Position numbers and translations under genes: made by a program. The notes beneath the pieces are model-generated. The model was given only the letters and a program-made list of their open reading frames with translations, was not told the origin of the DNA and did not search any database. Of a DNA stretch of 64,000 nucleotides, positions 36,314 to 44,776 are shown piece by piece; the stretch's first letter is position 1; every line of letters begins with the position of its first letter. This DNA comes from TMP-24 sp041397305 (GTDB lineage Bacteria > Pseudomonadota > Alphaproteobacteria > Rhodobacterales > Rhodobacteraceae): the NCBI GenBank assembly GCA_041397305.1, contig JAWKWX010000004.1, forward strand, positions 1 to 64,000, given 5' to 3'.

Positions 36314-37489
36314 ATGATCAGGGATCGCGATATTGCGGTGATTGGCGCGGGCATCGCCGGGCTCGCGGCGGCAGCGGCGCTGTGCCAGCGCGGCGCGAAG
36401 GTCCGGGTGCTGGAACAGGCGCCGGCGATCCGCGAGGTGGGGGCAGGTCTGCAGATCACGCCGAACGGCATGGCGGTACTGAAGGCGCTGGGGCTGGAAA
36501 AGGACTGTGACGCGCGCGGTCAGGTGGCCGAAGCGGTCGAACTGATCGACGGCGAGACGGGCGCGCTTGTCACCCGGATCGAGCTTGCCAGCATCGCGCC
36601 CGAGGGCGCGTTCCGGTTTTTTCACCGTGCCGACCTGATCGACATGCTGGAAGGCGCGGCGCGGCGCGCAGGCGCCGCGATCGAGCTTGGCCACCGGATC
36701 GAAAGCCTGACGCTCGGCGCGCAGGGGCCGCATCTTCTGGCAGAGCGCGGGGTCGAACCTGCCGGGCTGGTTATCGGTGCCGACGGGCTGCATTCGCGCG
36801 TTCGCGCGGCACTTGATCAGGGCGGACGGCCGTTCTTCACCGGGCAGGTCGCCTGGAGGGCCACCCTTCCGGCCGATGGAGACATTCCTTCCGTCGCCCG
36901 GGTCTATATGGGGCCGGGTCGGCATATCGTGACCTATCCGCTGCGCGGCGGCACGCTGCGCAACATCGTCGCGGTCGAGGAACGGAAGAAATGGGCCGAG
37001 GAAAGCTGGACCCTCACCGACGATCCGCTGGCGCTCAGGATCGCGTTCGAAGGGTTCATCCCCGAGGTGCGCGGCTGGCTCGACCGGATCGAACGGCCAA
37101 ACCTCTGGGGGCTTTTCCGTCATCCGGTGGCCGAACGCTGGTACGGTCATGGCGCGGTTCTGGTGGGCGATGCGGCCCATCCGACCCTGCCGTTCCTGGC
37201 GCAGGGGGCGAACATGGCGCTGGAGGATGTCTGGGTTCTGGCAGCCGCGCTCGCCCGCCATCATGGGGCCGAGGCGCTGCAGCACTATCAGGCGGCGCGG
37301 CGCGACCGCGCCAGGCGGATCGTGGCAGCGGCGACCGCCAACGCGCGGAACTATCACCTGTCGGGCCTCAGGCGCGATCTGGCCCATTTCGGGCTGCGTA
37401 CCCTGCAACGGTTCGCGCCGGGGATGGTGCCCAACCGGTTCGCATGGCTCTATGGCCATGACGTGACGCGCCCGGGCGGTGGCGCGTAA
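36314..37489 (+). CDS. FAD-dependent monooxygenase (salicylate hydroxylase-like)
   Basis: A 391-residue class A flavoprotein monooxygenase. It has the GxGxxG motif AVIGAGIAGLAAA near the N terminus, then EVGAGLQITPNGM, the DG motif LVIGADGLHSRVR, and the GD motif LVGDAAHPTLPFLAQGANMALED. Members hydroxylate aromatic acids using NAD(P)H and O2. The substrate is not evident; no aromatic ring-cleavage gene is nearby. It lies downstream of dksA after a terminator and ends at a tandem AT-rich hairpin. Confidence 0.88.
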   Translation: MIRDRDIAVIGAGIAGLAAAAALCQRGAKVRVLEQAPAIREVGAGLQITPNGMAVLKALGLEKDCDARGQVAEAVELIDGETGALVTRIELASIAPEGAFRFFHRADLIDMLEGAARRAGAAIELGHRIESLTLGAQGPHLLAERGVEPAGLVIGADGLHSRVRAALDQGGRPFFTGQVAWRATLPADGDIPSVARVYMGPGRHIVTYPLRGGTLRNIVAVEERKKWAEESWTLTDDPLALRIAFEGFIPEVRGWLDRIERPNLWGLFRHPVAERWYGHGAVLVGDAAHPTLPFLAQGANMALEDVWVLAAALARHHGAEALQHYQAARRDRARRIVAAATANARNYHLSGLRRDLAHFGLRTLQRFAPGMVPNRFAWLYGHDVTRPGGGA

Positions 37490-37497
37490 CGCTGGGT

Positions 37498-37552
37498 CGG
37501 AAAATTCTTTGCGAAGAATTTTCCGCAACCGGAGGAATTTTCGTGAAAATTC
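37498..37552. repeat. Two tandem AT-rich hairpins with a repeated motif
   Basis: CGGAAAATTCTT (37498-37509) and AAGAATTTTCCG (37514-37525) form a perfect 12-bp stem with a TGCG loop. Immediately after, GAATTTTC (37535-37542) and GAAAATTC (37545-37552) form an 8-bp palindrome. GAAAATTCTTT followed by GCG or CTGCG occurs as a direct repeat at 37500 and 37545. It stands out as AT-rich in a GC-rich genome, lies between convergent genes and may act as a bidirectional terminator or REP-like element. Confidence 0.75.
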
Positions 37553-37577
37553 TTTCTGCGCCCGGCTGCGGCACCGG

Positions 37578-38855
37578 TCATTCGCGTTCGCGCCACCAGT
37601 CCTGCAACTGCAGCTTCCAATAGGTAAGCTGGGCGACCGCAAGGCCCGCCGGGCCACCGGCCCAGTCAAGGCCGAAGGGGGCGAACAGCCCGATCCGGTC
37701 GCTTTCGCCGAGCATCGCCTCGGCCAGAACCTTGCCCGCGATCGCGGTGGTATTCAGCCCGTGGCCGCCGAAAGCGGTGATATGCCAGACGCCGGGCGAC
37801 ATCTCGCCCAGCTGTGGCATCAGATGGCGGGCATAACCCATGAGGCCGGACCAGGACAGGTCGGTCCTGAGCCCGGCGAGTTGCGGATAGGCGGTCAGCA
37901 TCTCGCGCCTCAGTTCGCGGGCGATGCCTGCGGGATCGGCGGGGCGGGTGGTGATCCGCCCGCCCCACAGCAGCCTGCGGCCACCATCGACCAGCCGGTA
38001 ATAGTCGCCGGCGCGCCGGTCGTCATACATGCAGGCGCTTGTGCGGATCGCGCTGGCGATCAGGTCCGGCGCCTCTTCTGTGACCATCATGTATGTGGCG
38101 ATCGGCAGGATGGCACGCTTCAGTCCGGGAACGAGGTGGCCGGTATAGCCGCCGGTTGCGAAGATCAGCCGCGGCGCTTCGATCCTGCCTCCGGGCGTCC
38201 CGATCCCTTTGGCCGGGCCGGAAAGGGCGACCTCGGTCGCGGGTGAACGTTCGAAGACCCGCCCGCCGAGACGCTCGATCTCTGCGGCGATGGCGCGGAC
38301 CAGGTTCAGCGGATGGATGTGGAAGGCGTTCGGATCGTGCAGCGCGTGGAAATAGCGCGGGCTGGCGAGATGGTCCCGAAGCGCGCTCCGGTCGAGATAG
38401 CGCAGGTCATAGCCGTAAAGATCGGCGAATTCGGCGACATGGGCCATGAGATCGTCGGCCCGGTCGAAGCGGCGCAGGCTGAAAAGGCCCGGCGTCAGCG
38501 CGGCGCTGTCGATCTTCAGATCGCGGATCGTGGCGCGCAGCCGTTCGACCCCTTCGATGGACAGGCGGTGGAGGGCGCGGGCCTCTGCCTCCCCCACGCG
38601 GGCGCGGATCGCCGCGTCGCCGCCCGCGAAGGCGGGGCTGACCAGCCCGCCGTTGCGGCCGGAGGCGCCGAAACCCACCCGCTCGGCCTCGATGACGGCG
38701 ACGGAAAGACCCGCGCGCGCCAGTTCGAGCGCGGTGGTGAGCCCGGCAAGGCCACCGCCGACGATCGCGACATCGGCCTCTTCACGGCCGGACAGGGCGG
38801 CGCGGAGTGTCCGGTCGACGGCAGTACGCGCGTACCAGGTGTCAGGGAAGTCCAT
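37578..38855 (-). CDS. FAD-dependent amine/amino-acid oxidoreductase (DAO family)
   Basis: A 425-residue flavoprotein of the DadA/PuuB type. It has ADVAIVGGGLAGLTTALELARAG (FAD motif), GFGASGRNGGLVSPAF, and the C-terminal WHITAFGGHGLNTTAIAGKVLAE. Such enzymes oxidise amines, D-amino acids or gamma-glutamylputrescine. I start at ATG 38855 (MDFPDTWYAR), 1 bp after the xth stop codon region; the family's N-terminal YW/WY motif fits. The substrate is unknown. It is probably co-transcribed with the HxlR regulator and xth. Confidence 0.87.
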   Translation of the reverse strand: MDFPDTWYARTAVDRTLRAALSGREEADVAIVGGGLAGLTTALELARAGLSVAVIEAERVGFGASGRNGGLVSPAFAGGDAAIRARVGEAEARALHRLSIEGVERLRATIRDLKIDSAALTPGLFSLRRFDRADDLMAHVAEFADLYGYDLRYLDRSALRDHLASPRYFHALHDPNAFHIHPLNLVRAIAAEIERLGGRVFERSPATEVALSGPAKGIGTPGGRIEAPRLIFATGGYTGHLVPGLKRAILPIATYMMVTEEAPDLIASAIRTSACMYDDRRAGDYYRLVDGGRRLLWGGRITTRPADPAGIARELRREMLTAYPQLAGLRTDLSWSGLMGYARHLMPQLGEMSPGVWHITAFGGHGLNTTAIAGKVLAEAMLGESDRIGLFAPFGLDWAGGPAGLAVAQLTYWKLQLQDWWRERE

Positions 38856-38856
38856 G

Positions 38857-39636
38857 TCAGGCGTCGAGGTCGATCCAGACCGGCACATGGTCCGAGGGCT
38901 TCTCGCCGCCGCGTACCGCCTTGTCGATCTGGCAGTCCGTCAGCCGGTCGGCGGCCTGCGGGCTTAAAAGCAGATGGTCGATGCGGATGCCGTTGTTCCG
39001 TTCCCAGGCGCCGGCCTGATAATCCCAGAAGGAATAATGGCCGGGGCGGGGCTCCCGCGCCCGGAAGGCCTCGGTATAGCCGAGGTTCAGGATGCGGCGG
39101 AAGGCGGCGCGGCTTTCGGGCCGGAACAGCGCGTCCTCGGTCCATGCCTCGGGCTTGGCCGCGTCCTCGGCCTGCGGGATCACATTGTAGTCGCCCGCCA
39201 TCACGACCGGCATCTCGGTGGCAAGAAGGTCCGCCGCGCGGGCGCGCATCCGGTCCATCCAGGCGAGCTTGTAGTCATATTTCGGCCCCGGCACGGGGTT
39301 GCCGTTCGGCAGGTACAGGCCACAAAGCCGCACGGCGTCCTTGCCGACGACCGTGGCCTCGATCCAGCGCGCCTGTTCGTCCTCCGGGTCGCCGGGCAGG
39401 CCGCGTTCGACATCCTCGAGCGGCAGTTTCGACAGGATCGCCACGCCGTTGAAGCCCTTCTGCCCATGGGTTTCGACGAAATAGCCGCGATCCTCGAACA
39501 GGTCGCGCGGGAAGGCCTCGTCGACCGACTTGATCTCTTGCAGCAGCACGACATCGGGTGTGGCCGCATCAAGCCAGGCGGGCAGCGCCTCGGCGCGGGC
39601 CTTGATGCCGTTGATGTTGAATGTGGCGATCTTCAT
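38857..39636 (-). CDS. xth: Exodeoxyribonuclease III
   Basis: A 259-residue EEP-family nuclease. It has KIATFNINGIKAR, LLQEIKS (catalytic Glu), GLYLPNGNP, MAGDYNVIPQAED (Asp/Asn) and the C-terminal SDHVPVWIDL (catalytic Asp-His). It is an AP endonuclease and 3'-5' exonuclease in base excision repair. Its start overlaps the HxlR regulator stop by 4 bp, an unusual partner for a repair gene. Confidence 0.94.
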   Translation of the reverse strand: MKIATFNINGIKARAEALPAWLDAATPDVVLLQEIKSVDEAFPRDLFEDRGYFVETHGQKGFNGVAILSKLPLEDVERGLPGDPEDEQARWIEATVVGKDAVRLCGLYLPNGNPVPGPKYDYKLAWMDRMRARAADLLATEMPVVMAGDYNVIPQAEDAAKPEAWTEDALFRPESRAAFRRILNLGYTEAFRAREPRPGHYSFWDYQAGAWERNNGIRIDHLLLSPQAADRLTDCQIDKAVRGGEKPSDHVPVWIDLDA

Positions 39637-40019
39637 GCCGTCTCTCCCGCGCTCAGCGGTTGAGAGAAGCGCGGTCGGCCCCGTTCGTCAAGGTTGACCT
39701 TCGCCCATTCGCCAAGCGCGGCGATCAGCGGCGACAGAAGCCTGCCCGCGTCGGTCAGGGAATAATCGACGCGCGGCGGCACCTGGGCATAGATCTTGCG
39801 GGTGATGAGCCCGTCCTCTTCCAGTTCGCGCAACTGGGTGGTGAGCATCCGCTGGGTTACATTGGGCATGCGGCGGCGGAGGTCGCCGAAGCGCAGATAG
39901 TCGGCGGTGCCGAGGTGATGCAGGATCACGCCCTTCCATTTGCCGCCGATGATGGCGAGCGTTGCCTCGACGGAACAGCCGGGGACGCAGTCGTAACGGC
40001 GGTGGGCGACGCGGGGCAT
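39633..40019 (-). CDS. HxlR-family transcriptional regulator
   Basis: A 128-residue winged-helix protein with the family core CSVEATLAIIGGKWKGVILHHLG, NVTQRMLTTQLRELEEDGLI and the wing PRVDYSLTDAG. HxlR regulators often sense reactive aldehydes or oxidants through an N-terminal cysteine; here Cys residues lie in YDCVPGCSVE. Start at ATG 40019. It is divergent from a zinc-type oxidoreductase gene and overlaps xth by 4 bp, so it probably controls both directions through the dyads at 40034-40091. Confidence 0.9.
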   Translation of the reverse strand: MPRVAHRRYDCVPGCSVEATLAIIGGKWKGVILHHLGTADYLRFGDLRRRMPNVTQRMLTTQLRELEEDGLITRKIYAQVPPRVDYSLTDAGRLLSPLIAALGEWAKVNLDERGRPRFSQPLSAGETA

Positions 40020-40033
40020 GGTGATGTCCTTGG

Positions 40034-40091
40034 TATAGTTTTTGACACTATAAGCGAAAATTGTGCGTTCTTGTGATAGTGACATGTATCA
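40034..40091. promoter_or_regulatory. Two dyads in the HxlR divergent region
   Basis: TATAGT (40034-40039) and ACTATA (40047-40052) are perfect arms around a 7-nt spacer. TGATA (40074-40078) and TATCA (40087-40091) are arms around an 8-nt spacer. A TTGACA lies inside the first dyad (40042-40047). AT-rich dyads of this size between a regulator and its divergent target are typical of HxlR autoregulation; the assignment is inferred. Confidence 0.5.
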
Positions 40092-40128
40092 GCCATCTCT
40101 GCCGGTATTGCAATCGAAGGAGGCCGCG

Positions 40129-41151
40129 ATGCGAGCGATTGGATATGAAAAGGCGGGCGCGATCGACGCCGCCCACGCCCTGATCGACCTTTTGGTCGAT
40201 GAGCCGACGCCCGGCCCCCGCGATCTTCTGGTCGAGGTTCGCGCGGTATCGGTCAATCCGGTCGACACAAAGCTGCGCAGGGGCGCGCAGCCCGAGGCGG
40301 GCGCGCGGATACTCGGCTTCGACGCCGCAGGCGTCGTGCGCGCGGTGGGCCGCGAGGTGACGCTCTTCCGGCCGGGTGACGAGGTCTTCTACGCGGGCGA
40401 TATCACGCGGCCCGGCAGCAATGCCGAACTGCAACTGGTCGATGAACGGATCGTCGGACCGAAGCCGAGAACCTTGGGTTTTGCAGAGGCGGCGGCCCTG
40501 CCGCTGACCGCAATCACCGCCTGGGAAATGCTGTTCGACCGGCTGGATGTACGGCGCCCGGTTCCGGGGGCCGCTCCGGCAGCGCTGGTCATCGGCGGGG
40601 CGGGCGGGGTGGGCGCCATCGCGATCCAGCTTCTGAAAGCGCTGACCGACCTGATCGTCGTCGCCACCGCCTCGCGGCCGGAGACCGCCGATTTCGTCCG
40701 CTCGCTCGGCGCCGACCATGTGCTGGACCATTCCCGTCCGCTTGCCGCCGAATGGCAGGATACCGGGCTCGGCGCCCCCGGGTTCGTCTTCTCGACGACG
40801 CAGAGCGACAAGCATTTCGCCGATGTGGTGGCGCTGATGGCTCCGCAGGGCCGTTATGGGCTGATCGACGATCCGGCCGTTCCGCCGGCCGTGATGAGCC
40901 TGAAACGCAAGGCCCTGTCGCTGCATTGGGAGATGATGTTCGCCCGCCCGATGTTTCAGACCCCCGACATGATCGAACAGCACCGTCTGCTGAGCGAGGT
41001 GTCTCGGCTGATCGACGCGGGCCGGATCAGGACCACTCTGACCGAGACGCGCGGGCCGATCACAGCGGCAACCCTCATCGAGGCACATCGCGCCATCGAG
41101 ACCGGTCGCACGCGCGGCAAGATCGTGATCGAGGGCTGGCCCAAGGCCTGA
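40129..41151 (+). CDS. Zinc-type alcohol dehydrogenase-like protein (quinone oxidoreductase family)
   Basis: A 340-residue MDR-family oxidoreductase. It shows VSVNPVDTKLRRG, GFDAAGVVRAVGREVTLFRPGDEV and the cofactor motif VIGGAGGVGAIAIQLLKAL. It lacks the Cys/His zinc ligands of true alcohol dehydrogenases, so it is probably an NADPH:quinone or enone reductase. ATG at 40129 has AAGGAGG 7 nt upstream, which fixes the start over an upstream in-frame ATG. It is divergent from the HxlR regulator. Confidence 0.9.
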   Translation: MRAIGYEKAGAIDAAHALIDLLVDEPTPGPRDLLVEVRAVSVNPVDTKLRRGAQPEAGARILGFDAAGVVRAVGREVTLFRPGDEVFYAGDITRPGSNAELQLVDERIVGPKPRTLGFAEAAALPLTAITAWEMLFDRLDVRRPVPGAAPAALVIGGAGGVGAIAIQLLKALTDLIVVATASRPETADFVRSLGADHVLDHSRPLAAEWQDTGLGAPGFVFSTTQSDKHFADVVALMAPQGRYGLIDDPAVPPAVMSLKRKALSLHWEMMFARPMFQTPDMIEQHRLLSEVSRLIDAGRIRTTLTETRGPITAATLIEAHRAIETGRTRGKIVIEGWPKA

Positions 41152-41284
41152 ACGGCGGGGTCGTCGGGTCGCCACGCCGCGTGATGGGGCGGCCCCGTGC
41201 GAGGCGGGTTTTCCAGACTCGACCATCCGGGCGCGGCATGATCCTGTCCCGCGCAGGGGGCGGGATCGTCGAAAGGTTTAATTC

Positions 41285-41707
41285 ATGTCGCGCAAGATCA
41301 GAACCGCCAGCCTCGCGCTCGCAGCGCTTTGGATGGCAACGGCCGCCTGGGCGGGGCCGTGCGAAAAGCACTATACGGCGGTGGGCGTCCCGCTCATCAC
41401 GCCCATCGTCTTCGAATCCTGGATGGATTTCAAAGGGCTCGCGCCAGACAAGGCGCTGAAACGCATGGCGCGCGCGGTCAAGTCCGAAGGCTTTTCCGGT
41501 ATCGCGGTCGACAGTGGACGGCTGATCATCACGGCCTATCAGGAGACGTCGGGTTCCGGCCGGACGCAGAAGCTGACCGTGACAGCAAAGAAGACCAAGG
41601 ATGGCACGCGGGCACGGGCGTCTTTCAGGCTTCGCGCCGGGCAGGTTGCGAATGATCGGCATGTGCGACCGGGGATCTGCAAGATCCTGAACGCGGCCGA
41701 CGGCTGA
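41285..41707 (+). CDS. Small secreted protein of unknown function
   Basis: A 140-residue protein with a clear signal peptide (hydrophobic AALWMATAAWAG, cleavage near residue 23). The mature part is basic and contains two cysteines (GPCEKHY and PGICKIL) at opposite ends that could form a disulfide. Family not recognised. It is convergent with the CorC-like gene, 6 bp apart. Confidence 0.68.
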   Translation: MSRKIRTASLALAALWMATAAWAGPCEKHYTAVGVPLITPIVFESWMDFKGLAPDKALKRMARAVKSEGFSGIAVDSGRLIITAYQETSGSGRTQKLTVTAKKTKDGTRARASFRLRAGQVANDRHVRPGICKILNAADG

Positions 41708-41713
41708 TCGCCA

Positions 41714-42985
41714 TCAGGCGGCTTGAACGAGAAGCTTGTCGATCCGGAACCCGTCAAGGTCGATGACCTCGATCACCAGGGGGCCGACCGTGAGCTTCTC
41801 GCCCAGCTTCGGAATATGGCCAAGCCGATCCAGCACGAGGCCGGCGACGGTCTCATATTCGCGGTCCTCGGGCAGTTTCAGGCCCATCCGGTCGCCGAAT
41901 TCGTCCACCGCCATCGAGCCTGACACGAGGAAGGATCCGTCATCGCGCGCGACCATGTCGGGTTCTTCCTCGCCCGGCGTATCGAAGGACCCGGTGATCC
42001 CTTCGAGCACGTCCATGGGGGTGATGACCCCTTCGAAATGGCCGTATTCGTCGAAGACGAGGACCATGTTCACTGTGCTTTCGCGCAGCTTCTCGATCAC
42101 CTGCGCGGCATCGGCCACGTCGATGACGATCGGCGCCTCGCGCACGAACCTGCGCAGGTCGGATGTGGCGGCCTTGGAGGCCAGGAGGAGATCACGCACG
42201 GGGATGACGCCGACGATTGCGTCCGCGCCGCCCTCGGTGGCGGGCAGAAGCGCCTTTCCGGTCTCGCGTGCCTGTTTCAGCGCGGCGGCGGGGCCCGCGG
42301 TGATGTCGAGCACCTCGACATCGGTCCGCGGTGTCATCAGCGTGCGGGCGGACCGGTCGGCAAGCCGCATGACGCCCGCGATCATCTCGCGTTCGTCCGA
42401 CGACAGGACGCCTGCCGTTTCCGCCTCGGCGATCGTCAGCTTCACTTCCTCGTCGGTCATTTCCTCGCCCGACACCGAATGCTGGCGCAAGAGGAACAGC
42501 AGCGCCTTGCCGGAAATGTCGAGGAACCAGACGAGCGGCGTGGTAACGGCGGCGATCACCCGCATCGGCGGCGCCATGCGGATCGCCACCCCTTCGGGGT
42601 TCTTCAGCGCGATCTGCTTCGGCACCAGTTCGCCCACGATCAGCGACAGGTAGGTGATGGCGGCGACGACGGAACCGACGCCGAGCGTCTGGGCCCAGGA
42701 GGTGGAAAAGCCCGCAGCCTCCAGCGCCTGCGTCAGCCGGAAGCCGAGCGTGGCGCCGGAAATGGCGCCCGAGAGGATGCCGACAAGCGTGATGCCGATC
42801 TGCACGGCCGACAGGAAGCGGCCGGGATGTTCCTGCAGCGCGAGCGCGGTGCGCGCGCCCGCGCGGCCCTGATCGGCAAGGACCTTCAGCCGGGTCGGCC
42901 GGGCCGACACGATGGCAAGTTCCGACATGGCCAACAGACCGTTCAGGACGGTCAGGCAGAGGACGGTCAGGATTTCAATGAACAT
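41714..42985 (-). CDS. HlyC/CorC (CNNM) family transporter-like protein
   Basis: A 423-residue protein. The N-terminal DUF21/CNNM membrane domain (about 1-180; LTVLNGLLAMSELAIVSARPTRL, SLIVGELVPKQIALKNPEG) is followed by a CBS pair (about 205-330; RTLMTPRTDVEVLD, VFDEYGHFEGVITPMDVLE) and a C-terminal CorC/HlyC domain (about 340-420). The family is linked to magnesium or cobalt efflux. Stand-alone orientation, 45 bp upstream of the erpA stop side. Confidence 0.9.
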   Translation of the reverse strand: MFIEILTVLCLTVLNGLLAMSELAIVSARPTRLKVLADQGRAGARTALALQEHPGRFLSAVQIGITLVGILSGAISGATLGFRLTQALEAAGFSTSWAQTLGVGSVVAAITYLSLIVGELVPKQIALKNPEGVAIRMAPPMRVIAAVTTPLVWFLDISGKALLFLLRQHSVSGEEMTDEEVKLTIAEAETAGVLSSDEREMIAGVMRLADRSARTLMTPRTDVEVLDITAGPAAALKQARETGKALLPATEGGADAIVGVIPVRDLLLASKAATSDLRRFVREAPIVIDVADAAQVIEKLRESTVNMVLVFDEYGHFEGVITPMDVLEGITGSFDTPGEEEPDMVARDDGSFLVSGSMAVDEFGDRMGLKLPEDREYETVAGLVLDRLGHIPKLGEKLTVGPLVIEVIDLDGFRIDKLLVQAA

Positions 42986-43030
42986 AAGGGTCCGGTCGCG
43001 GCACAGTGGGGCGACTATAAGAGGAAAGGA

Positions 43031-43363
43031 TCAGATGGAAAAGCTGGTCCCGCAGCCACAGGAGGAGGTGGCGTTGGGATTGTCGACCACGAAGCGCGCG
43101 CCGATCAGTTCCTCGGAAAAGTCGATGGTCGCATTGGCGAGGAACGGAAGCGAGACGGTGTCGACAAGCACCTTCTGGCCCTTGCCCTCCAGCACGATAT
43201 CGTCGGCCGAAGGCTCATCTAGCGTGATCTCATACTGAAAGCCCGAGCAGCCGCCGCCGGCGACCGCGACCCGCAGGGCCTTGGCCTCGCCCGAGGCTTC
43301 GTTGATCTCCGCCAGGCGCGCGAAGGCGCGATCGGTGACTTTCGGGGGCAGGGTGAGGGACAT
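43031..43363 (-). CDS. erpA: Iron-sulfur cluster insertion protein ErpA (A-type carrier)
   Basis: A 110-residue A-type carrier with the three cluster-ligand cysteines Cys39 (GGGCSGFQY), Cys102 and Cys104 (SSCGCG). It hands Fe-S clusters to target enzymes. IscA and ErpA are hard to separate by eye; the stand-alone location favours ErpA. A 15-bp inverted repeat lies upstream. Confidence 0.9.
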   Translation of the reverse strand: MSLTLPPKVTDRAFARLAEINEASGEAKALRVAVAGGGCSGFQYEITLDEPSADDIVLEGKGQKVLVDTVSLPFLANATIDFSEELIGARFVVDNPNATSSCGCGTSFSI

Positions 43364-43414
43364 GGTCGCCGCATATGGTTGCTGTCATGTCCGAAGATAG
43401 TGACAGGAAAGGGG

Positions 43415-43472
43415 TTCCGCAACCGGGTGGTGGGGGGACATGGGGCCGAAGCCCGCGCACCCGGTTGCGGAA
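43415..43472. repeat. Perfect 15-bp inverted repeat
   Basis: TTCCGCAACCGGGTG (43415-43429) and CACCCGGTTGCGGAA (43458-43472) are exact complements around a 28-nt spacer, between the stop of the AhpD-like gene and the start of erpA. It can fold as a stable RNA hairpin on either strand and probably ends the AhpD-like transcript; no T-run follows. Confidence 0.75.
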
Positions 43473-43478
43473 AGGTGG

Positions 43479-44021
43479 TTACGCCGCTTCGGCGCGCACC
43501 ACGGGGAAGTCGATGTCGGTGGCGAAGACATGGTTGAGGTAGTTGGTGAAGATGTTCTGCACCACGGCTCCCACGGTTTCGACGACATCGGCATTGGTCA
43601 GACCGGCCGCGCGCGCTGCCTCGAGGTCGGCGTCAGCGATCAGGCCGCGCTTTTCGGTGATGGCGCGGGCAAGCTTGAGGATGGCGCCGGTGCGCGGGGT
43701 GGCCGAGGCGGCCTGGCGGTTGGCGGCGATCTCGGCCGCCGGGACCTTCAGGCCCGAGGAGATGGCGCTGTGGGCCGAGAGGCAGTAATCGCAGCCGTTG
43801 GTCTGGCCGACGGTGAGCGCCACGGCCTCGCGTTCCTCGGCGGTGAAGCCGCCCTTGCCGAGTGCCTCGCCGAGGCCGAGAAGGGCGGAAAGCGTCGCGG
43901 GGCTGTGGCCGGTGGTGCGGTAAAGGTTCGGCACCATGCCGATCCTGGCCTTGACGGCGGCGAAGATGGCCGCTGCCTCGGGCGAGGCACTGGTGTCGTT
44001 CAGCGGGGAAATGCGGGGCAT
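43479..44021 (-). CDS. AhpD-like / carboxymuconolactone decarboxylase family protein
   Basis: A 180-residue helical protein with the CxxC-x3-H centre Cys77, Cys80 and His84 in NGCDYCLSAHSA, and Glu residues in FTAEEREAVAL. Members are peroxidase-related thiol enzymes that act as alkylhydroperoxidases. Reductant unknown. A promoter with 17-bp spacing overlaps a palindromic operator just upstream, and the divergent TetR gene is the likely repressor. Confidence 0.88.
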   Translation of the reverse strand: MPRISPLNDTSASPEAAAIFAAVKARIGMVPNLYRTTGHSPATLSALLGLGEALGKGGFTAEEREAVALTVGQTNGCDYCLSAHSAISSGLKVPAAEIAANRQAASATPRTGAILKLARAITEKRGLIADADLEAARAAGLTNADVVETVGAVVQNIFTNYLNHVFATDIDFPVVRAEAA

Positions 44022-44074
44022 GTCGGGTCTCTTTCGGTTCCAGGGAAGGGGCTATGCAGCCCCGGCAGAAGGGT

Positions 44075-44124
44075 CTTATAATGTTTCGGACCGCACGGTA
44101 AAGAATAATAACGGACCATGTGGT
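44075..44124. promoter_or_regulatory. Promoter and twin palindromic operators for the AhpD-like/TetR pair
   Basis: On the minus strand, TTTACC (44098-44103) and TATAAG (44075-44080) are separated by 17 bp, a good housekeeping promoter for the AhpD-like gene. Two related palindromes, ACCGCACGGT (44090-44099) and ACCATGTGGT (44115-44124), share CGGACC-N4-GGTAA with centres 25 bp apart. The first covers the -35 box. This is the expected layout for TetR repression of both genes. Confidence 0.65.
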
Positions 44125-44144
44125 AACAAATTCGGGAGCAGGCC

Positions 44145-44720
44145 ATGGCACGTCCACTCGGGTTCGATCCGGAGCAAGCGAAGACCGCGCTGATGAACAT
44201 CTTCTGGGCGCGCGGCTACGAGGCGACCTCGATGCAGGATATCGAGGTGGCGACGGGCCTGAGGAAACAAAGCCTCTATCGGCTCTTCGGCGACAAGCAT
44301 GCGATGTATCTGGCGGCGTTGCGGTCCTACGAGGATTGCGTGGTCGCGGAGGCCGAACGCATCCTCGGCGGCACGCCCGGGCCCGCGCGCGCCCGCTTCG
44401 CGGCCCTTCTCGACTGGGTGATCCGGTCCGCCTCGGACACGGGCGATGTGCGCGGCTGTTTCCTGGCGAATGCCAGTGCGGAGGCGAGTGCTGCCGATCC
44501 CGAGACGGCCGCGGTTCTGGCCGCGATGAGCGGCCGCATGGCGAAGGCCTTTGACGGGGCACTGTCGGCCGACGCACGGTATCGTGACGACCCCGGCCTG
44601 AGGCGGGCGCGGATGCGCCATCTCCTCGCCTCCTATGTCGGCTTGAGGATCCTCGTGCGGGGCGCTTTCGACGAGGCGGCGGTGCGCGAGGCGGCGGACG
44701 ACCTGCTCCTGTCGATCTGA
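44145..44720 (+). CDS. TetR/AcrR-family transcriptional regulator
   Basis: A 191-residue protein with an N-terminal TetR HTH (about 10-55; ALMNIFWARGYEATSMQDIEVATGLRKQSLYRLFGDKHAMY) and a helical ligand-binding domain containing the Cys in VRGCFLANASAEA. This resembles the branch that senses electrophiles or oxidants. It is divergent from the AhpD-like gene and probably represses it and itself. Confidence 0.9.
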   Translation: MARPLGFDPEQAKTALMNIFWARGYEATSMQDIEVATGLRKQSLYRLFGDKHAMYLAALRSYEDCVVAEAERILGGTPGPARARFAALLDWVIRSASDTGDVRGCFLANASAEASAADPETAAVLAAMSGRMAKAFDGALSADARYRDDPGLRRARMRHLLASYVGLRILVRGAFDEAAVREAADDLLLSI

Positions 44721-44776
44721 GGGGTCTGTTCGACCGGGCGGGGCGCCCCTATAGTCGGGGCAAAGACGAAAGACAC

